64,000 bases of DNA, taken from assembly GCA_028583685.1 (NCBI GenBank), contig JAMXIF010000065.1:31697169-31761168 (forward strand). The letters are read 5' to 3'. Numbering within the stretch: position 1 is the first letter of the stretch; each line of letters starts with the position of its first letter. A model generated the notes under the pieces. It had not been told where the DNA came from. It searched no databases and saw only the letters and a list, made by a program, of their open reading frames with translations. This DNA comes from Petaurus breviceps papuanus. Lineage: Eukaryota; Chordata; Mammalia; Diprotodontia; Petauridae. Below, in pieces: positions 1 to 11,444 of the stretch. Both the position numbers and the translations under genes were made by a program.

Positions 1-669
1 GACAGGAAAGCAAAGAGGAGGGGAGAGAAGAGAAGAGAGCTATTTCCTCTTTGATCATTAATCTTTTTCATTCTATTTCAAAAGTTGGCTTTCTCCCATT
101 TCCCAATGGTTAGCATTTGTGCTTGTAAGAGGAAAGAGGAATAAAAACTGTGAGGGTCAATATGAATGTATTTTTAAAAAACTGTAATGTCCCCTATTTA
201 TTATGATTGTGATTATTCACAATTCATGGAAGGCTATACAACCAAATGAAACAGAGAGAGAAATGAAGTCAAGTCCACAGTGGTAACTTTCTGTCTCCAA
301 TTGTTAAATGGATAAAGGTTATGGAGAGATAATTTGCAGAAAAAGAAAGAAAAAGTTGTACATAATTACCTAAATAAAATGATCAGTCTTACTAATAAGC
401 AAAGAGACAGAAAACAAACTTTGGGGCATCCCATCAGACCCATTAAATTGGAACAAATTATAAAGAGCAAACACATGCAATGTTGGCATTCTTGTGATAA
501 AACACGTATTTTTATTTCTGGTGGAATTGAAAATTTGTAGAATCTTTTTGGAGAGCAAAATGACTGCACACAGTAGAGAATACAAAAAATAATACTTTTC
601 CTTGACTCAATATTTCCTTTGAAAATGTTATTACCTGGCAATGTAGCAACAACAACAATCGCAAAGAGC
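1..669. other. No gene recognised; AT-rich unique sequence
   Basis: The first 50 bases are a purine-rich tract. The rest is AT-rich with short frames on both strands that lack splice-site context or any recognisable domain. I see no repeat I can name here. Confidence 0.5.
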
Positions 670-1090
670 TATGAAAAATTTTCATGCTCACACACACAGC
701 AACAAACCAAAATTTATAAGGAAACTAAATGTCCAACAACATAGGAAAATGCTTAAATAAATTAAAGTACATTTTTGTAATGGAAAACTCAAAATAATTA
801 AGAGGGACTAGTAGAATGTTTGCAAAGAAAACGGGAAAGACCTTTAAGAATTAATTCAAAGCAAATGAAGTAGAACCAAGCAAATAGAATATACATGAAC
901 ATGGATTATATATGAGGGGGAGGGAAATGAATGAAAATTCTGTGGTAGGCTTAAAGGATGAAGTAGAAAATATATTTTGTGTATTTATATATTGTTGTAA
1001 ATATAGTTACTCAGCAATGATAGTTTATATTGATGATTAATGCTGAACTTCTAAGAAATTAATTTTTAAAAGAGGAGAAAATGAATGAAA
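670..1090 (+). mobile_element. Old L1 3'-end fragment
   Basis: The text follows the marsupial L1 3' end: a diverged 'gaatggctaaacaa...' block near 735-775, then the block corresponding to 'gaagtgagcagaacca' seen as 'aatgaagtagaacca' near 864-879. It is strongly diverged and truncated at the 5' end. Assignment is by resemblance to the better-preserved copy at 15150-15800. Confidence 0.45.
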
Positions 1091-1374
1091 GAGAAGATGA
1101 CAACAACAATAAAACACATTTGTTATGTGTTTACACTGTTCTATATCTATGTTGTGGGTACAATTAGGAAAGAAAAAAAGTAATACAAATAAGCCAAGTC
1201 TTTTATATCCTCCCTATGTCTTTCCTTTATCAATGTACATTTGTATGTGCACATACAAACCCACTTACATTCATCAATACAATCTGTGTGCAAATCACTG
1301 TTCTACATGCTGGGAGGGCGGGGGTGTGACAATTCAACCAAAGCCCCCTCTTCTTCTTCCTCTTTATTTTTGAC

Positions 1375-1560
1375 ACTTCAGACCTTTTCCTTCACTATCT
1401 CCTTCACTGTGATCTTGCATGAAGAGATGGCCCTTCTCCTTGCCAAGGTTGAGCCTTCCACATGCATCTTTGATCCCATTCCCTCTTGTTTCTAGCTGTT
1501 TGTTCCACTGTGATCAATATGGTCCTAAACAGTATCTTCTTCCCTGCTGGGCTTTTATCA
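1375..1560 (+). mobile_element. L2 LINE fragment, reverse-transcriptase N-terminal part
   Basis: One frame reads EMALLLAKVEPSTCIFDPIP, matching the 'K..ssT..LDPIPt' motif at the start of the reverse-transcriptase region in L2/CR1/jockey-type LINEs. It lies just upstream of an L2 3' end in the same orientation, so both are probably parts of one deleted L2. Confidence 0.45.
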
Positions 1561-1899
1561 TAAATATCAGAATCAATCTATGTATTTATCTCTACACACG
1601 CACATTCATACATATATGTATACACACACTATTGTCCCTGGATGAATTTATCAGATCCCATTGGTCCAATTGTCATCATTCTGTCACTTTGTCGCTAACT
1701 GCAAGGCATATATATGTATATACATGCATACATATGTGTATATGCATATTATCTACACACATCTGTAGATATGTATGAGCTACAGTCACTTAATTTCTAT
1801 TGCCCTTTGGCCATCTCAAACTGGCTATTCTATAAATATTCAAACTCCACATTTCCAAAACAGAATGAAATATTATAATCATTTATATACTCTTTGAAA

Positions 1900-2046
1900 T
1901 TACTGTCCAGGTCACCACAATCCTCAAAATCATCTAGACCCACGAGTTCACAGCCATACTTGACAGTGCAACCTCACTTATCCCATATATTCATTCCCTT
2001 CACAAATTTTTTTTGTTTCTATTTGTACAAATTGTGCATGCGTGCA

Positions 2047-2080
<34 letters not shown>

Positions 2081-2850
2081 TATTCTCTTCAGTTACAGAG
2101 CTGCCCCCATTTTTCAGGCATTCATCATATCTTATCTGCTAAATTTCTAACTTGTCCCTCAACCTCCATTCTCTCCCTGCTCCAATCCATAGTCCACTGA
2201 ACTACTAAGGTAGTTACACTAATATATAGATTTGGTCATGGCATGCTCCTGGCCAGTGAATTCCATTGGATCATTATTATTTACAAGATCAAACATCAAA
2301 TCCTTAACTTGGCATTTAAAGTTCTTTTTTTTTTAATAACTTGATAGCTTCCAAAATTTCCATCCTTCTTATACTTTATTTCTCTTTGCAATCTATGATC
2401 CAGCTATAGTGGTCTACTTGTCTTTTCTCACACTCAACACTGAATCTCCAGGACTCATGCATTTGCAACCTGTTCCACAACCCTGGAATCCTCTCTCTCT
2501 TTACCTCTGCCTTTTGTTTTCTTGGACTTCCTTCAAGATTCAACTTTAGTCCTACCTTATAAATGGGAGCTTTCAATATTCCCTCTCTGCTAGTGCTTTA
2601 CCATATCACATTATCTCCCCCCTATACATAGTACATTGTATATAGAAGGTAATATGACATATGCAAAATAACATGACATATATATATATGACTATATAAT
2701 ATCCATATATTATTTACATGTTTCCAGTACCATTATAATATAAGCTACTTGACTGTGGGGACTGTTTGCCTTTCTTCAATACCCAACATTTAGAACAGCA
2801 ACTGACACGTAGATAGCTATTCATGTGTTTGTTGATTGACTTACTGACAA
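1900..2850 (+). mobile_element. L2 LINE 3' end
   Basis: The pyrimidine-rich strand carries L2 landmarks in order: 'ctccctgctccaatcc' near 2173, a 'caagatcaaacatcaaatcctt' type block near 2285, a diverged 'cctggaatcctctct' block near 2482, and the terminal 'ataagctacttgactgtgggga' type block near 2740 followed by a 'gttgattgac' terminus. A TG microsatellite and an AT tract have expanded inside it. Ancient and inactive. Confidence 0.6.
2044..2084. repeat. (TG)n microsatellite
   Basis: Nearly uninterrupted TG dinucleotide run with one TA interruption, lying within the L2 relic. Confidence 0.95.
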
Positions 2851-3210
2851 TTCAATTAAATATATATTTATTTATTTATTAAGGAACTAATTTATTGAGG
2901 GGCATAGGTCAGATAATCAGTTTAAAAAGACAAAAGAAGAACTTGAAATCAGTCTCTGACAGGTTTTAAATACATGACCATAAGTAAGTCATGAAACTTC
3001 TTTCAGCCTCATTTCCTCATTATATAAGGAGGTGCTGGGAGGAAACATTCCTCTCTGAAATGACATTGGCTGCAATTTATAGCATTGCAAATTTGAGACA
3101 TTGAAAAATTCAACCAAGTCTTCTTTAATACTCTTGTGGTGATCTGTTTCACCAACTTTAGCTACTGAATGCAGTCAAAATTGTAAATTCTTTAATTATT
3201 CCATGTGTAA
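2851..3210. other. No gene recognised
   Basis: AT-rich start with short TTTA repeats near 2865-2880. Around 2985-3035 there is a weak MIR-like 'cagcctcatttcctcattatataa' type block. Nothing else recognised. Confidence 0.4.
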
Positions 3211-3212
3211 GG

Positions 3213-3340
3213 CAATGTGGCACTAAAGAGATATCCTAGGAGTCAGAAGACCTGGGTTCAAGACTTCCCTTCAACTCACATTGTCTCTGTCGATCAAAGT
3301 CAGATACTTAAACTTTCAATTGCCCCTAGAAAACCTCTGT
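3213..3340 (+). mobile_element. MIR/CORE-SINE fragment
   Basis: The order 'gcaatgtggcacta...gagtcagaagacctgggttcaag' matches the tRNA-like head of MIR-type SINEs, including the B-box-like 'gggttcaag'. Diverged and truncated. Confidence 0.5.
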
Positions 3341-3694
3341 GGCTATAAATTACTGGGTGGGTGCCGCTCTGTGCCAGTAGAACGAATGCCCTGCATTAAA
3401 ATTACAAGTCTATCATTATATTTCTTTCTTCATTTGAGTTATTCTAGTAGCTCCCCAATAAAGTAAAAACTCTCATTAGGTATCACTAGTGTTTTATGGA
3501 GTCCCTTTAATCCATTCAATTCCATCCAACACATTCTAGGGGGTCAATGAATACTTAAAATTTTGTTTTCTAACCAAACAATAACTAAACATTTAGAAAT
3601 TCATTGCAATATCCTTATATAGTACCATTTTTTAAAGTGGCATTAACTTATTCATATTTTCACCTTAATTTAAAAATGTCTCTAAAGATGTCTA

Positions 3695-3852
3695 CCATGT
3701 AATTTATAATATATAATATTAATATATATATAATTTTATTATATATTATATTAATTATGTTATTGTATAATATAATATATCGTTTATATATTATATTGAT
3801 TATATTCATATATAATCTTATTATATATAATATTATATAATATAATAAAAAA
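3695..3852. repeat. AT-only palindromic low-complexity tract
   Basis: About 150 bases almost entirely of A and T, built from short self-complementary ATAT and TTATAA units. It could form cruciforms and resembles the tract at 31005-31145. Confidence 0.9.
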
Positions 3853-4214
3853 TGTAATGTTTGCTCATGGCTATGGGTGAACTGGAATTCAGCAATTCAA
3901 GGCCAGATGACAATTGATTCTCATAGGTGCTGACTAGAAAAAGCTTTAAATATAAAATAACAAAATATTTAAAGTCACAATGAGGCACCAGTGTTGGTCT
4001 GTTTATCTTTTGTTTAAAGACTAGTCTGTAAGTATCCAGAGAGGCTTACAAATTTGAATTCAGGGACCTCATATTTCAACCCCTTCTAAAGATGATAAAG
4101 CGATTTTAAAAGAGAATCTAGAGAGTTTATTTGTTGATTCATGGAGCAGCCTTCCAGATGATATCCCATGACCTTGGATTCTGAAGTAAATTTGTAAAAG
4201 CTTGGTCTTATGAC
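3853..4214. other. No gene recognised
   Basis: Unique sequence with no recognisable repeat or coding signature. Confidence 0.4.
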
Positions 4215-4570
4215 ACCTCAAAGTATGAATGTTAAAATGCCTACCAAAGAATGGCTAAACAAATGATCACACATGAATGCCATGGAATATTACTATGCTA
4301 CAAAAATGACAAACATGATGAATATAGAAAACCATGGGAAGTCTTACAAGAATATATAAAGAGTAAAGTAAGTAGATACAGAAAAACAAAATCTTAAGTG
4401 AGTACAATATTGTAAATGAGAATAATAGCAGTTACCAATCAATCAAAACAATAAGTATATTGCAAAATTACAATCAGTAAGATTGACCTCAGAAAAGAAA
4501 TGAAAAAGATGTCTTCTTTTAATATTTTGCAGATAATAGGGACTGTAAGTGCAGACCGCTGAATATGACA
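4215..4570 (+). mobile_element. Old L1 3'-end fragment
   Basis: Contains the L1 3'-end series: 'gaatggctaaacaaatgat' near 4241, 'gccatggaatattactatgctac' near 4278, 'ggaagtcttacaagaa' near 4337 and 'gtaagtgcagaccg' near 4545. This is the same order as the copy at 15150, but more diverged. Confidence 0.6.
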
Positions 4571-4824
4571 TCAGATTTTATTTTTCAATTTGTTGATCAA
4601 ATTTTGATGAATTACTTTCTTTTTTACTCCTAAAATATTCTTTTTTACTCTTAAAAATTTTTTTTGGGAGAGGACTAGATATGAGGCATAGGTAAATATT
4701 CAGGTAATGAAAACAACTATCAGAAGACATAAAAATTAATTTAAAAAACTGAAATATCTACCTGTTCCAAAATTTGACCCACATTTGTATATACCAGAAT
4801 GTAATCATTATATGATTCTCAGAA

Positions 4825-5290
4825 TCCAATGTGATTGTGTTATTTGTCCTTCATTTTCAAGGACCAGTGACAATAATAGCAATGTTTTGAGTTGTGAATG
4901 AATTGGATTTAAGTGAGGCAGAATTATACAAAATTGTCAGCCTCACTCTCTTCCTGAGTCACAGAAGTCCAGTGACACTACAAAAGTCAAGATGACTAGG
5001 TATGGCCCAGGTGTCTTCAGTGGATCACCTTGCTGTCTTTAAGGACTAACCAAACTTTAAACACTCCATAGCACCTACGTCAGCCATCTTCATGGCCCTT
5101 GAAAGAAATTGTTCTCATCTGCCCATTCCAAAGGGGAAGACTTCAAATTCTCTGGGTAGACATCCTCCAACTCATTGATGCGTTTGAGGTCTATTGATTG
5201 CCCTCACGCTACTTTAGCTTATCTCTCAAGATTTTTTTCTGGAGATTAACTGTTACACATGTTTTAACTTCTTGGACTCATAGATAGGAG
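4825..5290 (+). repeat. Dispersed marsupial repeat, family not named
   Basis: The opening 'ttgtccttcattttcaagga' and later 'gaattggatttaagtgaggcag' are phrases I associate with a common interspersed repeat in marsupial genomes. I cannot assign it to a class. No open frame or terminal repeats were recognised. Confidence 0.35.
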
Positions 5291-5927
5291 TTGAGTGAAG
5301 ATAGACACCATTATTAAAAGCTCTGAAAAGGGCTTAGTGAGTCCTCATACTAGAAGTTCTTTTCCTCCCTGAATATTCCATAAACTGCAATGGGGTTATA
5401 ACTAAGGTTTTAGGCATGTCTACCATCGAAAGCTGTAGAGTCAGAATCATTTTATCAGTGGTATCAAGTAAAGTATAAATATGAAAACCTATTTACCCTG
5501 AAGGTTCCACAACATTTGTGGAGAATGAACAATTCAAAATCCAAATGGAGGAGCGACCCTCTGTTCATGGAAATGTCCCTGATAATCCCCCTACTTAAGC
5601 ATATTATTTGCTACTTAAATCAAGCCCAAGAACACCAATGAGTATCAAATATTAAATAATACAAATAATATTTCCAAAGAATTTAGTATAACATTACACA
5701 AAGGAAGTTGTTGGAGTGGATGAAAAATGGCAACCCTTCAGAAAATGTGAAATGTAACTGGACAGATTGACAATTTAGTTGTTACACCAACACACATCTG
5801 TAGAGAAAATTCAAATGTAGAAAGAGATGCAAATAGAAAATTTAATAGGAAAAAGGAGATGGGTTAAATTGCTTTGGGGAAATTGCTCAAAATTTTTAAG
5901 GGTCTCAAGTTTCTTTCAGAAACAAAG
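5291..5927. other. No gene recognised
   Basis: AT-rich unique sequence. Short frames lack coding features. Confidence 0.4.
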
Positions 5928-5939
5928 GAAAATTTTTCT

Positions 5940-6110
5940 TTTTCTTTCTTATTTTTTTTAAATAAGCAATTGGGGTTAAGTAGCTTGCTCAAGGTTACAC
6001 AGCCAGTTATTTCTGGATGTGATGCTAAGTATCTGAACCCAGATTTGATCCCCAGGTCATCCCGACACTGGGGCCAGTGCTCTTACTCGCTGAACCACCT
6101 GGGTGCCCCT
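5940..6110 (-). mobile_element. tRNA-derived SINE, monomer type R
   Basis: A minus-strand SINE with its T-rich (A-tail) end on the left and its tRNA-like head on the right. It is flanked by an exact 12-bp target-site duplication, gaaaatttttct, at 5928-5939 and 6111-6122. The head reads 'gccacctggg...gctcttactcgctga' in reverse and carries pol III A- and B-box-like sequences. The middle has the type R signature (reverse of 'accacacccagaaataactgg', diverged here). The exact duplication points to a fairly recent L1-driven insertion. Confidence 0.9.
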
Positions 6111-6122
6111 GAAAATTTTTCT

Positions 6123-6430
6123 AAGATCAGTATTTTCTCCTCTGATGCTATACAGCTTTGACTCTTAGACCATTGTAGTCTCTGAAGACTGGACATAGTT
6201 GAGAGCCACCCAAATAGCAATGCAAAGAAACGTAATGTTGCTTCTTTGCTATCAAATCAGTACAAAGAATTATGCATGATACATATTGTAAAGGATTCAT
6301 TTCAGAAATGTATGATTTGAAAAGGTTAGCTGTTTATATGATACAAGTGACTGATCAGAGTGAGAAATTCTTCTTGTCCAAGACAAATTAGCACGTCAGA
6401 AAGAAAGAATTGTGACATGTGGGTGAAGGT
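6123..6430. other. No gene recognised
   Basis: Unique sequence between the SINE and the L1 5' region. Nothing recognised. Confidence 0.4.
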
Positions 6431-6639
6431 TGCCCATATGGATGAAACACCAATGTCATGACTGCTTGGTAGTGACAAAACCAACAACAGCTTTGAGAGC
6501 TCTCGAGCCAGAGAGGATAAGAGGAACTAGCCACTGCTCAGAAAAGACTATAAGGCATCTCTGTTCTGGCAATGAACAGAGGGCCAGATGTTATTTGGCA
6601 ACTCCATTGCCTATATTGACTTCTGGGTCATTATTCAAT

Positions 6640-8342
6640 GGAGGAGGGGAATCTTTTCAGTAAAGAGGGAGCAGGGGGCATGAGGAACAGTATTGTTTTT
6701 GATCACAAGGGAATAGTATCATTTCTAATCCCAAGGAAGCAGGGGTCCTGAGGATCATTATTACTTCTAGTCCCAAAGGATCAGGAACCCTGAAGAACAG
6801 AATTATTCTAGGTACCAAGAGAACAGGGGCCCTAAAGAGCAGTATCAATTGTGATCCCAAGAGATCAGGGTTCCTTCCTAGATAAGGTCTACAATACAGA
6901 CCAGGAGAGCTGTACCCCCACCACTTCTGATCTTATCACTTTGAAATCCCCCCAAACTTCCAAACACCCTGAACTATCTACAAAAACACAAGAATGTGGA
7001 TACTAGAAAAGGTTCCCAAGCCTGAAACAGTGCCCCATATCCCTCAGAACTGGGAAGCAGAGCCCAATTTTTACATACAGTTCAAAATCAAGAAATAGCA
7101 TGGAAAGATGATGAAATGAGAAAAAAAACTACTATGATGATGGAGAAGATACAGACAAAAAATCAGAAGAAGACAATAAATTCAAAACAGCTACAAGCAA
7201 AACTCAAAGGGGGGTAGGGTGGGAATTGGACACAAACCTTGCAGGAATTCCTGGAAGAGATTTAAAAAAATCAAAATCAAATAACTGTGGTAGAGGAAAA
7301 AATAAGCAAAGAAATAAAAGCAAAGGAAGAAAATTATGAAACGGCAATTGACAGCTTGGCAGAAGAGGTACAAAAATTAGTAAAGAAAATAACATCTTAA
7401 AAAAACAGAAATGGCCAAATGGAAAAAGAGGTACAGAAATTCTCTGATGAAAATAACTCCTCAAAAATTAGAATTAGGTTAGTGGAAACTAATGGCTCTG
7501 TGATACATCAAAGAATAGGAAAATAAACTCAAAATGAAAAAAAGAAGAAGAAAATTACCTGGAAAATAGATTAAGGAGAGATGATTTAAAAATTGTTGGA
7601 TGACCTGAAAGCCATGAAAAACAACATCAACAACAACAAACATCCTAGACATCATATTTTGAGAAAATATCAAGGAAAACTACTCCAATATCCTAGAACG
7701 ATAGGGCAAAATAGAAATTGAATCAAGCTACCAATCACCCCCTGAAAGAGATACCAAAATGATATGTTGAAACAATTTAAAACCAAAAGCAAAAATTGCT
7801 TGTAATGTAATGGCAATAAAATTGAAGTCTTCCCAGTATCATCAGGAGTGAAGTGAGGATGTCCTTTATGTTGACTATATTTGCTCTTATACCATAAATG
7901 CTCACTATTGCAATAAGCCAAGAGAAATCAAAATAGGAAATGAGGAAACACAGCTTTCACTCTTTACAACTTATAGAATGGCAAACTTGGTGAACTAAAA
8001 TAAAGGAACTCAACTAAAATACTAGTTGATACAAGTAATAGCTTCTTCATAGTGGCAAGATATAAAAGAAACCCACATAAATCATAAGCATTTTGACATA
8101 CTACCAACAAAACCCAGCATGAAGAGATCAAAATAGAAATTCCATTTAAAATGAATTCAGACAATATAAAATGCTTGTGAGACTACTTCAAAAGACAAAC
8201 CAAGGGACTAGATGAATATACTTATAAAACACTATTCTGACAAATAAAGTTATATTTAAGCAATTGAAGAAACAATAATTGGTCATAGATAGGCCGAACC
8301 AATGTTATAAAAATGACAATTCCACCCAAGTTAATTAATTTT
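6640..8342 (+). mobile_element. L1 LINE, plus strand, 5' part (5' UTR, ORF1 relic, ORF2 reverse-transcriptase part)
   Basis: Left half of an L1 split by a HAL1 insertion. It begins with a 5' UTR holding a 42-bp tandem array. An ORF1 relic follows at about 7080-7700, lysine- and glutamate-rich and coiled-coil-like, broken by stops. ORF2 then resumes abruptly near 7790, so most of the endonuclease and early reverse transcriptase are missing. The segment at 7841-7870 encodes SGVK-GCPL, the 'GxRQGCPLSPLLF' reverse-transcriptase motif with a stop in place of Q. The reading continues as far as the HAL1 insertion at 8343 and resumes at 12619. The exact 5' end is unclear and may lie as far left as about 6430. 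Confidence 0.75.
6661..6872 (+). repeat. 42-bp tandem array in the L1 5' UTR
   Basis: Three consecutive 42-bp units lie at 6721-6762, 6763-6804 and 6805-6846. Each follows the pattern 'tctaatcccaaggaagcagg...cctgagga-ca-tatt'. Partial or shortened units flank them at 6661-6694, 6695-6720 and 6847-6872. It sits immediately upstream of the ORF1 relic, the place where some mammalian L1s carry monomeric promoters. A promoter role is inferred, not shown. Confidence 0.85.
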
Positions 8343-8685
8343 TTCTTTTAAAAAAATGTTTTCATTTTTTTATTTTCCTTTTTTGATCTTTTATTTATTT
8401 AGTTTTAATTTTCAACATGCTTTCCACAAGATTTTGAGTTGCAAATTTTCACACTGTCTTTCCCCCATCCCCACCCCAAGATAGAAAGTATGCTGAATAC
8501 TACTTTCCCCAATCCCTTCTCTCTTATATCCTCTCCCACTCCCTCTAACTTTCAAATAAGGCAAGATGGATTTCTAGACCCCAGTGCCTGTATATCTTAT
8601 TTGCCAGTTGCATGTAAAAAACAATGTCTTTCCCTTCTTCCCTCTCTAACCACCCTTTAATGGTGATTGAATTTAAAGATCCCCC

Positions 8686-9867
8686 TGTATTGGCTTGGTT
8701 TTCAGATTGATTGTGTTCAAACCCAGAGCTTGTGAATCCCACTTGTGGGATGACATGAAAAGAGAGGGCTGAAGTGGGAGGAGCTGATGATGTGAATTTA
8801 GAGAGATACAAGCAGAGAGAGAGGCAGAAGAATTTTTTGGAAGCAGCATCATGGAGGCAGAGAGACACAGAGGATTGCTGAAGGCCAGTTTGAACCGCCC
8901 AGCACTTTTGAGAGCTGCCACCCAGAGCTTCCAAGGACTGAGGAGACATAGCTGTTACTTTGTCAAGTAACATGCTGGTCAAAGACATGCTGGTACTTTG
9001 TCTGTTTTGATGTTGTTTTGCCAGATACATCCACTGGTGAAGGACAATCCTGTTGTTGCAGAGGCTCTGGAACCTTGCTGTCGGTTCAGAGTTCCTGAGA
9101 CTGTTCTGCAGATAGAGAGTGAATTGTGTCCACTGGTGAAGGACAGTGCTGTTGTTGCAGAGGTTCTGGAACCTTGCTGTTGGTTCAGAGCTCCTGAGAC
9201 TGTTGTGCAGAGAGAGAGTGAATTTGCCCACTGGTGAAGGCCAATGCTGTTGTTGCAGAGGTCCTGAAACCTTGCTGTTGGTTCAGAAACCCTGAAGAAG
9301 GATTTTCTTGTTGTATGTTTACAGAAATCCTGGAAGAGGGTTTTGCTAATGTTTTCAGGGGTCCTAGAACTGTTCTGCAGACAGAGAATGAATTAATGAG
9401 GACACTAGCAATGTATCTTGTGGCCTTGCTAAGCTTTGTCTCCCCAGGAACAAAGATTGCTGAGAACTTGCCTAGGGTCAAGATGAAGAAAAGACCTCTC
9501 TTTGGGTATTAAATTCTGTGCTTAAGCTTGTTATCAATTTTGGGTGTATGGCCTATTCAGTTGTTTTCTAAGGGTGGGAAACTTTTGACTGTTTTGTGCT
9601 CTGTGATTGAACAAATGAATGTACTTTATTTATGATTTAGAAACTAATCTCCATCTGAGAAGAGGGGCTTTGTGATTGAATAAATGGATGTAATATCCAG
9701 GGGTAGAGTAGTACTTGGAGATTATTGAATTACACTTGGTGAATGCTGTATTTTGAATTATGCTATATTTTGATTTTCTATGTTGTTAATTTGTCACTGA
9801 ATAAAATGGAGAGCAGCTATGCTGGTATTTTGAACTTTGGGAAATTGCCTTTGCTTGGCATTATACA
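8686..9867 (+). mobile_element. Solo LTR of an endogenous retrovirus-like element (fossil)
   Basis: A 1182-bp block with TG...CA ends is flanked by a 5-bp direct repeat, ccccc, at 8681-8685 and 9868-9872. HAL1 sequence continues on both sides. An AATAAA polyadenylation signal lies at about 9800, some 65 bp before the 3' end, as expected for a plus-strand LTR. Three tandem ~98-bp units occupy the upstream (U3-like) half. No internal region is present, so this looks like the product of LTR-LTR recombination. The family is not identified. It is younger than the HAL1 that contains it. The 228-codon minus-strand frame here is a by-product of the tandem repeats. The C-rich repeat makes the exact ends slightly ambiguous. 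Confidence 0.75.
9031..9325 (+). repeat. ~98-bp tandem repeats inside the LTR
   Basis: Units begin with 'ccactggtgaagg' at 9031, 9130 and 9228 (periods 99 and 98). Each continues with 'gttgttgcagag' and 'aaccttgctgt' blocks. The third unit diverges after about 70 bp. Such arrays are common in U3 regions, where they can act as enhancers; that role is inferred. Confidence 0.9.
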
Positions 9868-10369
9868 CCCCCACTGGGAAGTCAAGCAATTCAATATAGT
9901 TTGTACATGTGTAGTTACACAAAATGTTTCAGTAGAAGTATTATTGTGAAAGACTAACTATATTTCCCTCCATCCTATCCTGGCCCCCACTTATCCTATT
10001 TTCTCCTTTGACCCTGTCACTTTTCAAAAGTGTTTGCTTCTAATTACTCTCTCCCCCAAACTGTCCTCCCTTCTATCATACCCCCTCTTATTCCCTCCCC
10101 TCTACTTTCCTGTGCAGTAAGATAGCCAATTGAGTGGGTATGTTATTCCCTCTAGCCAATTTCAATAAGAATAAGGTTGACCCATTCCCTTTTAATTTCC
10201 TGCTCTTCCCCTTCATTGTAACAGTTTTCTCTTGACTCTTTTATATGGGATAATTTACCCTAATCTCTCTCTTCCTGTCTCCTTCTCCCATTATATTCCT
10301 CTCTTACATCTTAATTTTATTTTTTAGATATAGTCCCTTCCTATTCAATTGATCCTGTGAACTCTATGT

Positions 10370-10500
10370 ATATATGTATGCACATATACACACATTCATA
10401 TATATATATATATTTATACAAACATATACCCTCCTATATATATATGTATATGTGTATATATATGGATACATATGTGTGTGTATACACACACACACACATT
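10370..10500. repeat. TA/CA/TG low-complexity tract within HAL1
   Basis: Mixed ATAT, TATG and CACA runs in the HAL1 spacer. A similar tract occurs at the same place in the copy at 49765 (about 50640-50740), so it is a property of the element. Confidence 0.8.
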
Positions 10501-11282
10501 TTCCCAAATACCCTCATACTGAATAAAGTCTCATGAGTTACAATTATAATCTTCCATGTAGGTATGTAAATGGTTCAAATTTAATAAGCTCCCTATGTTT
10601 TCTTTTTCTTGTTTACATTCTCATGCTTCTCTTGTTTCTTGTATTTGAAAGTGAAAATTATCGTCCAGATATGGTCTTTTCATGAAAAATACTTTTGATA
10701 GTCCTGTATTTCATTGAATGACCATATTTTCCCCTGAAACATTATATTCAGTTTTGCTGGGTAGGTGATTCTTGGTTTTAATCCTACCTCTTTTGATCTC
10801 TGGAATATCATATTCCAAGCCCTTCAGTCACTTAGTGTTGAAGCTGCTAGATATTCTGATATCCTGATTGTGTTTCCACAATACACAAATTGTTTCTTCC
10901 TGATCTCTTTTAATATTTTCCCCTTAATCTGAGAACTCTTGAATTTGGCTATAATATTCCTAGGAGTTTTCTTTTTGGGATCGTTTTCCAAGAGGTGATT
11001 GGTGAATTCTCTGAATTTTTATTTTGCCCTCTGGTTCTAGAATATCAGGGCAATTTTGTTTGATAATTTTCTTGAAGGATGACTTCTAAGGCTTTTTTTT
11101 TTTAACGTGGCTTTCAGGTAGTCTGATAATTTTAAAATAATCTCTCCTGGATCTATTTTTCCAGGTCAGTGGTTTTTCCAATGAGATATTATGCATTGCC
11201 TTCTATTTTTTTTTATTTGGTTGTATCTGTTTAAGAGTATCTTGATTTCTCATATTGTCATTAGCTTACATTTTCTCCAGTT

Positions 11283-11444
11283 TATTTTATTTTTTAATCT
11301 ATTGGGGTTAAGTAACTTGCCCAAGGTTATATGGCCAGGTTTTTTTTTGTGTGTGGGTGTTAAGTATCTGAGGCCACAAAAGATCCCGGTTCTTCCCAAT
11401 TCCAGGGCTGGCATTCTTACTCACTGTGCCACCTAGCTGCCCCT
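11283..11444 (-). mobile_element. tRNA-derived SINE in HAL1 ORF1, type L-like
   Basis: The reverse-oriented SINE reads 'attggggttaagtaacttgcccaagg' at its tail side and ends with 'gccacctagctgcccc' at the head side. The middle contains 'ggccagg', closer to the left-monomer type of the dimers described below, with a T/GT-rich expansion at about 11340-11360. Target repeats are not clear. Confidence 0.8.

Noticed and set aside
8545-9231. 228-codon minus-strand open frame, the longest in the window
   Set aside because: It lies across the solo LTR and HAL1 3' sequence. Its length comes from in-frame tandem ~98-bp repeats, and it has no domain.
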